A stretch of DNA of 64,000 nucleotides, taken from positions 1-64,000 of the forward strand of contig WGLY01000024.1 of assembly GCA_016125335.1 (NCBI GenBank), written 5' to 3'. Of the stretch, positions 36,453 to 44,622 are shown piece after piece; within the stretch, counting starts at the first letter, position 1, and every line of letters starts with the position of its first letter. A program made the position numbers and the translations under genes. This DNA comes from Frankiales bacterium (GTDB lineage Bacteria > Actinomycetota > Actinomycetes > S36-B12 > CAIYMF01). Under the pieces are notes generated by a model that saw only the letters and a list, made by a program, of their open reading frames with translations, ran no database searches and was not told the origin of the DNA.

Positions 36453-37678
36453 GACCGGACCCTCGCCGCGAGCGGCGCCGGCAGCACCAGCGACACCTCG
36501 GTGCCCTCGCCCGGCGTCGAGCGCACGCGGGCGCTGCCGCCCACGCGCGCCATCCGCGCCATCACCGACTCGCGCAGGCCGAGCCGGTCGTCGGGCACCT
36601 GCTCCGGGTCGAAGCCCGGTCCGCGGTCGCGCACGAACACCTCCACGCCCTCCTGCCCGCACTCCACGTACACCGTCACCTGGCCGCCGGCGTGCTTGGC
36701 GGCGTTGACGACAGCCTCGCGCGCCGCGGCGAGCAGCGCGTCGACCCGCTCGTCGCGCGGCGCGTCGCCGACGTGCACCAGCTCCACCGCGCACGCGTAC
36801 GTCGACTCGATGTCGGCGATCTCGGTCTCCAGCCCGGCGACCAGCGTGGCGGCCGGGTCGCCCACGGGCGCGTAGAGCCACCGGCGCAGGGCCCGCTCCT
36901 CGGTGCGCGCGAGGCGCGTGACCTCGTCCGGGTCGTGGGCCGAGCGCTGGATGAGGGTGAGGGTCTGCAGCACCGAGTCGTGCACCTGCGCGGCGACCTC
37001 CGCCCGCTCCTCGGACCGGATGCGGGCGCGGCGCTCGGCCACCAGGTCGCGCCACCAGCCGAGCACCACCGGCAGCAGCACGAGCGCGACGCCGAGCACC
37101 GCGAGCAGCGCGGCGGCCAGGCCCTTGAGCGAGTCGACGAGGCTGCCCTGCGAGGCGAGGACGCCGAGCACGCCGAGCGCCACGAGCGCCAGCCCGAGCG
37201 CCACGCGGGGCCCGGCGTAACGGACCGCCGTCCGGGTGGTGGCCCGCGCGCTGGCGCCGACCTCGGCGAGCAGCTCGGTGCGGCGGGCGTCGTCGGACTG
37301 GCGCCACAGCAGCGCGACGCCGGCCCCCACGAGCACGAGCGGGGTCACCCACGTGCCCACGAGGTCGACCCCGCGCAGCGAGAGCAGGAGCAGGACGCCG
37401 ACGGCCAGGACGCCCAGGCCCAGGGCGCCGGCCAGGTCGCGGCCCTCGGCCCGTCGGCCCGCCTCGCCGCGGGCGCCGTGGTCGAGCGGCAGCCAGGCCC
37501 AGTAGGCGGCGTAGAGCACGAGGCCGAACCCGCTGGCCAGGGTGAGGAGCACGAACAGCGCGCGCACCAGGCGCACCGACCAGCCGAGGTGGGCCGCGAT
37601 GCCCGTGCACACGCCGCCGAGGACGCGGCCGTCCGACACCCGGGTTGCCCGGCGCGGTTGACTGGGTGCGTGATCCAC
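36449..37678 (-). CDS. PspC-domain sensor histidine kinase
   Basis: A 409-residue membrane kinase. The N-terminal PspC domain (about 12-65, RVLGGVCTGIAAHLG) is followed by several transmembrane helices, then a HisKA_3 dimerisation domain with the phospho-His in AAQVHDSVLQTLTLIQ, and a HATPase_c domain with EAVVNAAKHAGG and VRDRGPGFD. The GTG start at 37678 gives VDHAPSQPRR. It is coupled by overlap to the response regulator and divergent from a PspC/LiaF-like membrane protein gene (132-bp gap), an arrangement typical of cell-envelope stress sensing. Confidence 0.9.
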   Translation of the reverse strand: MDHAPSQPRRATRVSDGRVLGGVCTGIAAHLGWSVRLVRALFVLLTLASGFGLVLYAAYWAWLPLDHGARGEAGRRAEGRDLAGALGLGVLAVGVLLLLSLRGVDLVGTWVTPLVLVGAGVALLWRQSDDARRTELLAEVGASARATTRTAVRYAGPRVALGLALVALGVLGVLASQGSLVDSLKGLAAALLAVLGVALVLLPVVLGWWRDLVAERRARIRSEERAEVAAQVHDSVLQTLTLIQRSAHDPDEVTRLARTEERALRRWLYAPVGDPAATLVAGLETEIADIESTYACAVELVHVGDAPRDERVDALLAAAREAVVNAAKHAGGQVTVYVECGQEGVEVFVRDRGPGFDPEQVPDDRLGLRESVMARMARVGGSARVRSTPGEGTEVSLVLPAPLAARVRS

Positions 37679-37810
37679 GTGTCCATGATCCCCGGCGCGG
37701 CCCCGCGGCACATCGGGGTCCGGCCCGGCCCTCGCGTCAGGGTCCGGCCGGGGTCGGTTCAGGGCTGATCCCGGATGTGGCGCGACCCCGCCCGGCCGGA
37801 AGGTGAGGGC

Positions 37811-38905
37811 ATGAACGAGACACCCACCATCGCCGAGCCGACCGGCACCGGTCCGCAGCCCGAGGGCGCCGGACCGTCGACGGCCGCTCCCCCGCCGCCC
37901 TACCCGCCCGTGTACGCCCGCGTGCCGCGTCCCCCGCTGCGCCGCTCCCGCACCGACCGCGTGCTCGGCGGCGTGTGCGGCGGCATCGGCCGCCACTACG
38001 ACGTCGACCCCACGCTGCTGCGCATCCTCACCGTGGTGCTGACCATCTTCACCGGCGGCGGGTTCGCGATCGCCTACCTCGTCGGCTGGATCTTCATCGA
38101 GAACGAGCCCGAGCTGCTCCCGGCGGCCCTGCCGGGCGGCCCCGGCAGCTGGCCCCCGCCCGGCTCCTACCCGCCCCCCGTCGCGCCGCAGCCGGCGGGC
38201 ACTGGCTACGCGGCCGGCGGCACCGGCGTCTACGTCGACCCCGGCAGCGGCGCGGTGGCCGGCTCCTACGGGCCGCCTGCCCCGCCCGCCCCGCGCGAGC
38301 CGCGCTCCTACCTGGGGCTGGTCGCGGTCTCCCTCGCCGTGCTCGTCGGGGGCGTGCTCGCCCTCGTCGAGGTGGCGGGGGCGGACCTGCCCGACGCCGT
38401 GATCCCCGCGTCGATGCTGCTCGTGCTCGGGCTCGGCCTGCTGGTCGGTGCCGTCCGCGGGCGGGCCCGCTGGCTCATCGCACCGGCCGCGCTGCTGCTC
38501 GTCATCACCCAGGCCGCCGCGCTCGTGCCCTCGCTGAGCACGGCGACCTCCGGCGGGGTCGGGCAGCGCCGCTGGACGCCGACGGTGTCGGCACCGGCGC
38601 CCTTCGACCTCGGGATCGGCGAGGCGCGCCTGGACCTCGGCCGGCTGCCGGCCGGCCCCGCGACCGTCACCGCCCACGTGGGCCTGGGCCACCTGCTCGT
38701 CACCGTGCCACCGGACACGACCGTGCACCTGCACGGCACCGTCGGCGCGGGCGACATCACGGTGCCCGGCCAGCCCGACCAGTCGGGCACGAGCCTGCGC
38801 ACCGACACCACGATCGACGCCGTGACGGGGACCCCCACCACGACCGTCGACCTCACGGCCGACATCGGCCTCGGACAGCTGGAGGTGCGTCGTGCGACGT
38901 CATGA
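37811..38905 (+). CDS. PspC-domain membrane protein with LiaF/toastrack-like C-terminus
   Basis: A 364-residue protein. A proline-rich cytosolic N-terminus (about 1-48) precedes a PspC domain (RVLGGVCGGIGRHYDVDPTLLR, about 50-110), a Gly/Pro/Tyr-rich linker, four hydrophobic helices (about 165-255) and a beta-rich C-terminus (about 265-364: LDLGIGEARLDLG, HVGLGHLLVTVP, VGAGDI) of the kind found in LiaF and toast_rack proteins. It probably monitors membrane state and talks to the divergently encoded kinase. ATG at 37811. Confidence 0.85.
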   Translation: MNETPTIAEPTGTGPQPEGAGPSTAAPPPPYPPVYARVPRPPLRRSRTDRVLGGVCGGIGRHYDVDPTLLRILTVVLTIFTGGGFAIAYLVGWIFIENEPELLPAALPGGPGSWPPPGSYPPPVAPQPAGTGYAAGGTGVYVDPGSGAVAGSYGPPAPPAPREPRSYLGLVAVSLAVLVGGVLALVEVAGADLPDAVIPASMLLVLGLGLLVGAVRGRARWLIAPAALLLVITQAAALVPSLSTATSGGVGQRRWTPTVSAPAPFDLGIGEARLDLGRLPAGPATVTAHVGLGHLLVTVPPDTTVHLHGTVGAGDITVPGQPDQSGTSLRTDTTIDAVTGTPTTTVDLTADIGLGQLEVRRATS

Positions 38906-39215
38906 CCTCGACTGGATCTCGCTCATCGCGGGAGCGGCCTTCGCCGGACTGGCCCTGCTCTACCTCGTGGCCACCTCGACCGACCTGACCGTCGACGCCC
39001 GGATCGTCTGGCCGGTGCTGTTCGTGGCGCTCGGCGCCGCCGGCGTGGCCGCGGCGGTGACCGCCACGCGCCGCGAGGAGTCGGCCTACGCCCGGGCGCA
39101 GGTCTCCGAGGCCGGCACCGCCGTCGCCGTGCCGGACCTCGGCGACGCCGGGGTCGGCACGCCGCCCGACGACGCCCCCGCGGACCCGAACGGGCCGCCG
39201 GGTCACGGGGGCTGA
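38892..39215 (+). CDS. Small two-helix membrane protein
   Basis: A 107-residue protein with two helices (ISLIAGAAFAGLALLYLVA and IVWPVLFVALGAAGVAAAV) and an acidic, proline-rich tail of about 45 residues. It overlaps the PspC gene by 14 bp with GGAGG before its GTG, so it is translationally coupled and probably works with the PspC/LiaF-like protein. I do not recognise a characterised family. Confidence 0.75.
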   Translation: MRRHDLDWISLIAGAAFAGLALLYLVATSTDLTVDARIVWPVLFVALGAAGVAAAVTATRREESAYARAQVSEAGTAVAVPDLGDAGVGTPPDDAPADPNGPPGHGG

Positions 39216-39228
39216 CGGGACGGGAGAC

Positions 39229-39265
39229 CGACGACGGGACGCGCACCACGCGCGTCCCGTCGTCG
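39229..39265. terminator. Perfect 16-bp hairpin, bidirectional terminator
   Basis: CGACGACGGGACGCGC at 39229-39244 pairs perfectly with 39250-39265 across a 5-nt loop, between the convergent small-membrane-protein and methyltransferase genes. No T-run follows in either direction. Confidence 0.7.
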
Positions 39266-39281
39266 TCGCGTGGGGCTGCTC

Positions 39282-40673
39282 TCAGCCCAGCAGTGCCAGC
39301 ACCCGCTCGCGCACGCTCGGGTGCAGCCGCTGCACGAGCGCGTCGTCCACGCGCGCCCGCAGCGCGCCGTTGACGGCGGAGAACGCCAGGCGCAGCGCCA
39401 CGAACAGCGTGAGGTCGAGGATCGCGGCGTCGTCGAGCCCGATCGAGCGCAGGGCCGACACCTGCTCCGGCGTCGTCGCGCGGGGCGCGAGGGCCAGCTG
39501 CCGCGCCCACGCGGCCAGCGCGCGCTCCCGCTCGGTGAGCGGCTCGTCCCGGCCGGTGAGCACCGCCGCCGAGACCTCCGGCGAGCCGAACCTTGAGAGC
39601 CGGTCGCCCCACGCGGCCGAGCAGTAGGGGTCGCCGGCGTGCGAGGCCGCGGCCGACACCAGCACGCCCCGGTCGACCAGGTCGAGACCCACCCGGTCGA
39701 CGAGCTCGCCGAGCAGGGCGAAGAGACCGTCCAGCGCCGCGGGGTCGTGCATCCACAGCCGGGTGGCGTTCATGACGAAGCCGAGCTCCTCGACGTCGTC
39801 GTCGATGAGCCGCTGGCCCTCGGGCGTCAGGGGTGCGGACCCGAGCAGCGACGCGTCGGCGGCCGGCGCGGGCGGCGGCGCCGGCTGCGGTGCCCGCGCC
39901 GTGAACGCCACGACCGGGAGCACGGCGCGCAGGGGCAGGCCGTGGCGCACGCGCTCGGCGGCCAGCTCCTCGGCGTGGCGGAGGAACTCCTCCTCCCCGA
40001 TCGCGCGGATCGCCTCGTAGGCCGGACCGGTCGAGGCCAGCGCCCGCGCGTAGCCCTGCGGGTCCGGGAACTCCCAGGCGAAGGGGACGTCATGGCGGCG
40101 GACGTCGGTGAACCCGTGGTCGGCCAGGGCCTGCTCGCCCACGCCGGGGCGGCCCAGGGCGTTCATGGCCGACTGGTCGGCGAGCTTGTCCGACGGCGCG
40201 AGCCGGAAGGGCGCCAGCGCCCACGAGCCCTCGGCGGCCTTGAGGTGGCCCCACACCGTGAGGCAGAGCCGGCCCGAGGGCCGCAGCACGCGGCGGACCT
40301 CCTCGAGCACCTCCGGCGTGGTGCCCCAGATGCCGCGGCAGCTCGTCACGACGTCGAAGGAGGAGTCGGGCCACGGCAGCGCCCGCATGTCGCCCACCCG
40401 CACGTCGCCGTCGGGCACCCGCTCGCGGGCGACCGCGACCAGGCGCTCCGAGGCGTCGATGCCGGCCACCCGGGCACCGGCGACGCCGGCCAGCTCGAGC
40501 GCGAGGCCGGAGCCGCACGCCACGTCGAGGAGGCGGTCGCCCGGGCGCAGCCGGGCCAGGCGCTGGACCGCGACGTACTCGCGGCAGTTCGCGGGCTCGG
40601 ACAGCGAGGCGAAGTCGGCGGCGCGCCGGCCCCAGCCCTCGTCGACGGTGAGCCACTGCTCGGGCTGCGGCAT
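39282..40673 (-). CDS. SAM methyltransferase fused to a carboxymuconolactone-decarboxylase/AhpD-like domain
   Basis: A 463-residue fusion. The N-terminal class I methyltransferase (about 1-265) has LLDVACGSGLALELA (SAM motif I), GIDAS, DMRALPWPDSSFDVVTSC and VLRPSGRLCL. A proline/alanine linker (about 262-275) leads to an all-helical C-terminal half (about 290-463) with AASHAGDPYCSAAWG, similar to AhpD/CMD proteins (E...H...Cys region) but with a single Cys instead of CxxC. The pairing is unusual. ATG at 40673 has GAGGAG upstream. The neighbouring LuxR regulator and tautomerase genes lie on the same strand. Confidence 0.78.
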   Translation of the reverse strand: MPQPEQWLTVDEGWGRRAADFASLSEPANCREYVAVQRLARLRPGDRLLDVACGSGLALELAGVAGARVAGIDASERLVAVARERVPDGDVRVGDMRALPWPDSSFDVVTSCRGIWGTTPEVLEEVRRVLRPSGRLCLTVWGHLKAAEGSWALAPFRLAPSDKLADQSAMNALGRPGVGEQALADHGFTDVRRHDVPFAWEFPDPQGYARALASTGPAYEAIRAIGEEEFLRHAEELAAERVRHGLPLRAVLPVVAFTARAPQPAPPPAPAADASLLGSAPLTPEGQRLIDDDVEELGFVMNATRLWMHDPAALDGLFALLGELVDRVGLDLVDRGVLVSAAASHAGDPYCSAAWGDRLSRFGSPEVSAAVLTGRDEPLTERERALAAWARQLALAPRATTPEQVSALRSIGLDDAAILDLTLFVALRLAFSAVNGALRARVDDALVQRLHPSVRERVLALLG

Positions 40674-40781
40674 GCGGTTCTCCTCGGTGGGTCGGCCCCG
40701 CGCGGCGGGACGGCGGTGTCGGGCGGTGTCGGGCGGGCGCAGGCTGGTGCGCCGGCGCGGGCGGCGTGCCGGGCGGTCGCG

Positions 40782-42455
40782 CTAGATCAGGCCATGGCCG
40801 GCGGCGTAGGCCGTCGCGGCGGCACGGGTGCCCAGCCCCAGGGCGGTGAGGATGTTCGAGACGTGGCGGTGGACCGTGTGCTCGCTCAGGTGCAGGGCGG
40901 CGGCGATCTCGGCGTTGGTGCGTCCCTGCGCGATGAGCCGCAGGATCTCGGTCTGCCGGGCGGTGAGGGGCGAGGCGTCGGGGCCCGCGCCGAGCAGCGA
41001 CCGCGCCCGCTCGAGGTGGGCGCCGGCCGCCAGCGCGGCGAACGCGTCCGCGGCCAGGAGCACCTGCTCCCGCCCGGACCCGCGATCGCCCTCGGCGAGC
41101 AGCGCCTCCCCCAGGCGCAGCCGGGCCTCGGCCTCGTCGAACCGCAGCCCGGCCGAGGCGTAGCGGCGCACCGCCTCCGACCACCGCGCCACGGCGTCCG
41201 GCCCGTCGTGCAGGGCGGCCTCCACCGCGGCGGCGTGGCCGAGGAGCGCGTCGGTGCCCACCAGGTCCGCGGTCTCGCGCAGCTCGTCGGCCACCGCCGC
41301 GGCCGTGTCGCGCTCGCCGGCGGCCAGGGCCGCGGCGGCCGCGGCCGGCAGCACCGCGGCGCGGGCGAGGCGGTGGGCCGGCGGGATCTGCGCGAGCTGC
41401 TCGGCGAGCATGCGCCGCGCGGCGGGGGCGTCCCCCCGGGCCAGACGCACGAGAGCCCGGCTCACCACCGCCTCGGGCACGAACTCCGCCTGCGCGAGCA
41501 GGGCGTCGGCCTCGTCGAGCCGGCCCTGGCGCCGGCGCAGCTCGCCCAGCTGCGCCACGGCGTCGAGGCGCGAGCCGCGCTGCGACCCGGCCAGCCGGTC
41601 GAGGGCGCCGGTGAGCTCGCGCTCGGCGTCGGGCCAGGTGCCGCGCGAGACCTGGAGGGAGGCGTACTGGATGCGGCAGACGTTGAACAACGGGCGCAGG
41701 TCTCGGTCGAGGCAGATCGTCTCGACCCGACGGCACCAGTCGGCGGCGCGTTCGACGTCCTGGGTCTCGTGGCAGGCCACGATCAGCCAGCAGCAGATCT
41801 TGCCCATCCACATGAGGTCGCTGACGTCGCCAGCGGTGGCCCCGGCGACCGCGGCGTCCAGGCGTGCCATCCCCTCGGCGAGCTGGCCCCCGCTCACCTG
41901 CGCCAGGCCGGAGAACGCCTGGCCGGCCAGCTCGAGGTCGCTGTCGCCGAGGCGGTGGCCGAGGTCCCGGGCACGCTCGGCGGACGCCTGCGCGGCCACC
42001 TGGTCGTGGCCGAGGGCGAGCGCGAGCTCGGCCTCGCGCACCGCGAGCCACCCGTGCTCGGCCGCCTCGGGCACCGCGCCGAGCAGGTCGCGCGCGCGCC
42101 GTGCCCAGCCCTGGGCCACGGCGGCGCCCCGGCCGAAGAGCAGCGAGTCCCAGGCCAGCGCGGTGGCGGCGCGGGCCGCGCCGAGGTCGTCGCCCGCGGC
42201 GCGGTGGCAGCGGTAGGCCGCCTCCCGCGACCCGAGGCAGACCTCGGCGTCGTCCTGCCACCACGCGCATTGCGCCAGTCCCTCGAGGGCGGCAGCGTCC
42301 TCGCCGTCGGCCAGCACCGCGCGGAAGCCCGCGGCGGCCCCGGCCCAGTCCCCCTGCGCCAGCGCCGCGCGGGCCGCGTCGAGGGCGGAGGGGCCGGCAG
42401 GCACGGGCTCAGCCTCCATCGGGGCGCGCGGGCGCGGCAAGACCGCCGTGAGCAC
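40782..42455 (-). CDS. LuxR-type regulator with helical-repeat sensor region
   Basis: A 557-residue protein. The first ~480 residues are alanine/leucine-rich helical hairpins of TPR type (for example ARAALAQGDWAGAAAGFRAVL and LGELRRRQGRLDEADALLAQ). The C-terminal 65 residues are a LuxR HTH: SPLTARQTEILRLIAQGRTN, AEIAAALHLSEHTVHRHVSN. There is no P-loop, so it is not a full LAL/MalT protein. GTG at 42455 has TGAGGA 5 nt before it and begins 8 bp after the tautomerase stop; ATG at 42419 is a shorter alternative. It probably controls the methyltransferase gene that follows on the same strand. Confidence 0.82.
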   Translation of the reverse strand: MLTAVLPRPRAPMEAEPVPAGPSALDAARAALAQGDWAGAAAGFRAVLADGEDAAALEGLAQCAWWQDDAEVCLGSREAAYRCHRAAGDDLGAARAATALAWDSLLFGRGAAVAQGWARRARDLLGAVPEAAEHGWLAVREAELALALGHDQVAAQASAERARDLGHRLGDSDLELAGQAFSGLAQVSGGQLAEGMARLDAAVAGATAGDVSDLMWMGKICCWLIVACHETQDVERAADWCRRVETICLDRDLRPLFNVCRIQYASLQVSRGTWPDAERELTGALDRLAGSQRGSRLDAVAQLGELRRRQGRLDEADALLAQAEFVPEAVVSRALVRLARGDAPAARRMLAEQLAQIPPAHRLARAAVLPAAAAAALAAGERDTAAAVADELRETADLVGTDALLGHAAAVEAALHDGPDAVARWSEAVRRYASAGLRFDEAEARLRLGEALLAEGDRGSGREQVLLAADAFAALAAGAHLERARSLLGAGPDASPLTARQTEILRLIAQGRTNAEIAAALHLSEHTVHRHVSNILTALGLGTRAAATAYAAGHGLI

Positions 42456-42463
42456 GGTGGTCC

Positions 42464-42688
42464 TCAGACGCCGACGCCGGCCGCGAGGGCGCGCAGGTCC
42501 TCCGTGGTGAGCGGGGTCCCCGCGATGGCCCACGACCCGCTCGCGACCTCCTCGACGACGCACCAGGTGACCGGGCGCATGTTCTCGCCCTCGACGGCCA
42601 CCAGGGCGTCCGTGAGCCGACGGACGATCTCGTCCTTCTGCTCCGGGGTGAAGACGTTCTCGATCACCTTGACCTGGATGAACGGCAC
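42464..42688 (-). CDS. 4-oxalocrotonate tautomerase family protein
   Basis: A 74-residue tautomerase. After removal of the initiator Met the protein begins Pro-Phe-Ile-Gln-Val, giving the catalytic N-terminal proline. FTPEQKDEIVRRLTDALV and a TWCVVEEVASGSWAIAG segment follow. Family members move double bonds in oxoacid intermediates or act on halogenated acrylates. The GTG start has GAGGAGG upstream. It is transcribed with the LuxR-type regulator. Confidence 0.88.
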   Translation of the reverse strand: MPFIQVKVIENVFTPEQKDEIVRRLTDALVAVEGENMRPVTWCVVEEVASGSWAIAGTPLTTEDLRALAAGVGV

Positions 42689-42812
42689 GGGGGCCTCCTC
42701 GAGTCGGGTACGACGCCCGCCAGCGTGCCCGCCACTCGCGTCGTCGCGCGTCGGCCGCGTCGGCCATCTCGGTGGCCGGGCCGGCATGACCGGTCCGGGC
42801 CATGCGCGCCGG

Positions 42813-43442
42813 TCAGCCGGACCGGTCCTCGATCTCCCAGGCGTGGTCGAGCACGTGCCAGGCCGTGCGTCGCACGGCGTACGACGCCGGCCACGGGCCC
42901 TCGGCCGTGCCGGCGAGCAGGGCGGCGACGAGCTCGGCGCGCATCACCGCGACGTCACCGGGGGCGCGATAGGGCGGGTGGCGCACGCCGACCTTGCGGG
43001 CGTAGGCGCGCTCGGCGTCCTCGACGTGGCGCACCACCTCGTCGCGGTCGCGGCCGCCCCCGCGCGGGCCGCGCCGCAGGGCCGCCGGGGCGCCGGCGGC
43101 GACGTCGGCGAGCACCGCCCACGACGCCTCGAGCAGGGCGACCTGGCGGCGGCGCGCGGCGGGCGTCGCGGACGCGGACTCCGCGGCGGCGGGACGCGAG
43201 GGCGCGCCGAAGTCCGTGGTGGTGTCGCCGGGCACGCGCTCGACGACCTCGAGGCTCACGGACGCCGGCAGCGCGAGCCCCGCCCGGCGGGCCACGACGG
43301 CGTAGCGGTCGGCGTAGGACAGGAGCGCCTCGAGCGCCGACGCCTCGTCGCGCCCGGACCGCGACCAGCCCGGCCAGGGCAGCGCGGAGGCGAACGTGCG
43401 CGAGCGGCCCTGCTCGACGACGACGGGGATCCGGGTGGCCAC
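42813..43442 (-). CDS. DinB/maleylpyruvate-isomerase-like protein
   Basis: A 209-residue protein. Its C-terminal half is a four-helix DinB-type bundle with putative metal His residues in VVRHVEDAERAY and RRTAWHVLDHAWEIED. The N-terminal ~90 residues (ALPWPGWSRSGRDEASALEAL) form a separate alpha/beta part common in actinobacterial hypothetical proteins. DinB-type proteins in actinobacteria are often thiol (mycothiol)-dependent, but no activity is assigned. GTG at 43442; the ribosome-binding site is weak. Divergent from the LacI-type regulator. Confidence 0.65.
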   Translation of the reverse strand: MATRIPVVVEQGRSRTFASALPWPGWSRSGRDEASALEALLSYADRYAVVARRAGLALPASVSLEVVERVPGDTTTDFGAPSRPAAAESASATPAARRRQVALLEASWAVLADVAAGAPAALRRGPRGGGRDRDEVVRHVEDAERAYARKVGVRHPPYRAPGDVAVMRAELVAALLAGTAEGPWPASYAVRRTAWHVLDHAWEIEDRSG

Positions 43443-43507
43443 GCGCCCACCGTGCCAGGCCGGTCCGACGGCGCGCACCCGAACCGGCCCTCGGCCCGCG
43501 ACGGGAG

Positions 43508-43521
43508 TGGGAGCGCTCCTA
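43508..43521. promoter_or_regulatory. CebR-type operator overlapping the -10 box of the LacI-family gene
   Basis: TGGGAGCGCTCCTA matches 13 of 14 bases of the CebR operator TGGGAGCGCTCCCA. It abuts and overlaps TAGGAT (43520-43525), itself 7 nt before the ATG, so the regulator should repress itself from a leaderless transcript. Confidence 0.75.
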
Positions 43522-43525
43522 GGAT
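43520..43525 (+). promoter_or_regulatory. -10 box of the LacI-family gene
   Basis: TAGGAT ends 7 nt before the ATG at 43533, with no ribosome-binding site; a leaderless transcript is likely. Confidence 0.5.
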
Positions 43526-43532
43526 CGGGGCG

Positions 43533-44615
43533 ATGACCACGACGCCCCCGCCCGACGACGCGGCCGACGCGACCGACGCGACCGAGTCCGGCGGCGCGCG
43601 TCCGCCCTCGCGCCCCACGCTGGAGATGGTGGCCGCGCGCGCCGGCGTCAGCCGCGGCACGGCGAGCCGGGTGCTGTCCGGGGCCACCAACGTCAGCCCG
43701 CAGGCGGTCGCCGCCGTCACCGCCGCCGCGGCCGAGCTGCGCTACCGGCCCAACCTCACCGCGCGCAGCCTGGTCACCGGGCGCACCGGGCTGGTGGGCC
43801 TCGTGGTCAACGAGACCAACGAGCGGCTGTTCAGCGACCCGTTCTTCGCCGGCATCGCGCGCGGCGCGCACGCCGCGCTCGCGGCGGCCGGCGTCGGGCT
43901 CGTGCTCTCGCTCGCGGCCGACACGGCCGAGCGCGACCAGCTGCTCGGCCTGGCCGCCGACCGCCTCGACGGGCTGCTGGTGGTGCACGGCCACGGCGAC
44001 GCCGAGCTCGTGGAGAGCCTGGTCGCCTCGGGGCTGCCCGCGGTCTACGCGGGACGGACGAGCACGGCGTCGCGGCAGGACCTGTGGTGGGTCGACTCCG
44101 AGAACGAGTCCGGCGCCCACGAGGCGGTGGCGCACCTCGTCGGCCGCGGACGGCGGCGCATCGCGACGATCACCGGGCCGCTGGACATGGGGGTCGGCGT
44201 CGACCGGCTCGCCGGCTGGCGCCGGGCCCTGACCGAGGCCGGGATCGAGCCGGACGACGCGCTCGTGGCGCACGGCGGCTTCAGCGTGGAGTCCGGACAG
44301 GAGCGCATGGCCGAGCTGCTCGCGCGCGACCCCGGCATCGACGCGGTGTTCGCCGCCAACGACCTCATGGCCGCCGGCGCGATGCGGGTGCTGCGCGAGC
44401 ACGGCCGCGTGGTGCCCGACGACGTCGCCGTGGTCGGGTTCGACGACAGCGAGACGGCGCGGCAGTCCGTGCCGCCGCTGAGCTCGGTGCGCCAGGAGGT
44501 CGAGCGCGCGGGCCACCGCATGGCCGAGCTGCTGCTCGAGCTCGTGGGCGGCGCCGGCGAGCCGCGCCAGGAGGTGCTCCCCACGCACCTCGTGGTGCGG
44601 GAGAGCTCCGGCTGA
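43533..44615 (+). CDS. LacI-family repressor, CebR-like
   Basis: A 360-residue repressor. After a ~27-residue disordered start the HTH reads PTLEMVAARAGVSRGTASRVLSG, with the hinge YRPNLTARSLVTGR. The effector domain has LVGLVVNETNERLFSDPFF, and near the C-terminus VVGFDDSETARQSVPPLSSVRQ. In actinobacteria CebR-type LacI proteins bind TGGGAGCGCTCCCA and respond to cellobiose or related beta-glucosides. The two matching sites here (43508 and 46313) and the convergent GH1 gene support that role. Named only to family level because the inducer cannot be read from sequence. Confidence 0.9.
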   Translation: MTTTPPPDDAADATDATESGGARPPSRPTLEMVAARAGVSRGTASRVLSGATNVSPQAVAAVTAAAAELRYRPNLTARSLVTGRTGLVGLVVNETNERLFSDPFFAGIARGAHAALAAAGVGLVLSLAADTAERDQLLGLAADRLDGLLVVHGHGDAELVESLVASGLPAVYAGRTSTASRQDLWWVDSENESGAHEAVAHLVGRGRRRIATITGPLDMGVGVDRLAGWRRALTEAGIEPDDALVAHGGFSVESGQERMAELLARDPGIDAVFAANDLMAAGAMRVLREHGRVVPDDVAVVGFDDSETARQSVPPLSSVRQEVERAGHRMAELLLELVGGAGEPRQEVLPTHLVVRESSG

Positions 44616-44622
44616 CGCCCGG

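Noticed and set aside
39639-44615. A very long open frame on the plus strand (over 1600 codons) across the methyltransferase, LuxR, tautomerase and DinB genes
   Set aside because: Only its end (43533-44615) is a real gene, the LacI-type repressor. The rest is low-complexity R/A/G/P sequence antisense to genes with clear motifs, an effect of very high GC3.
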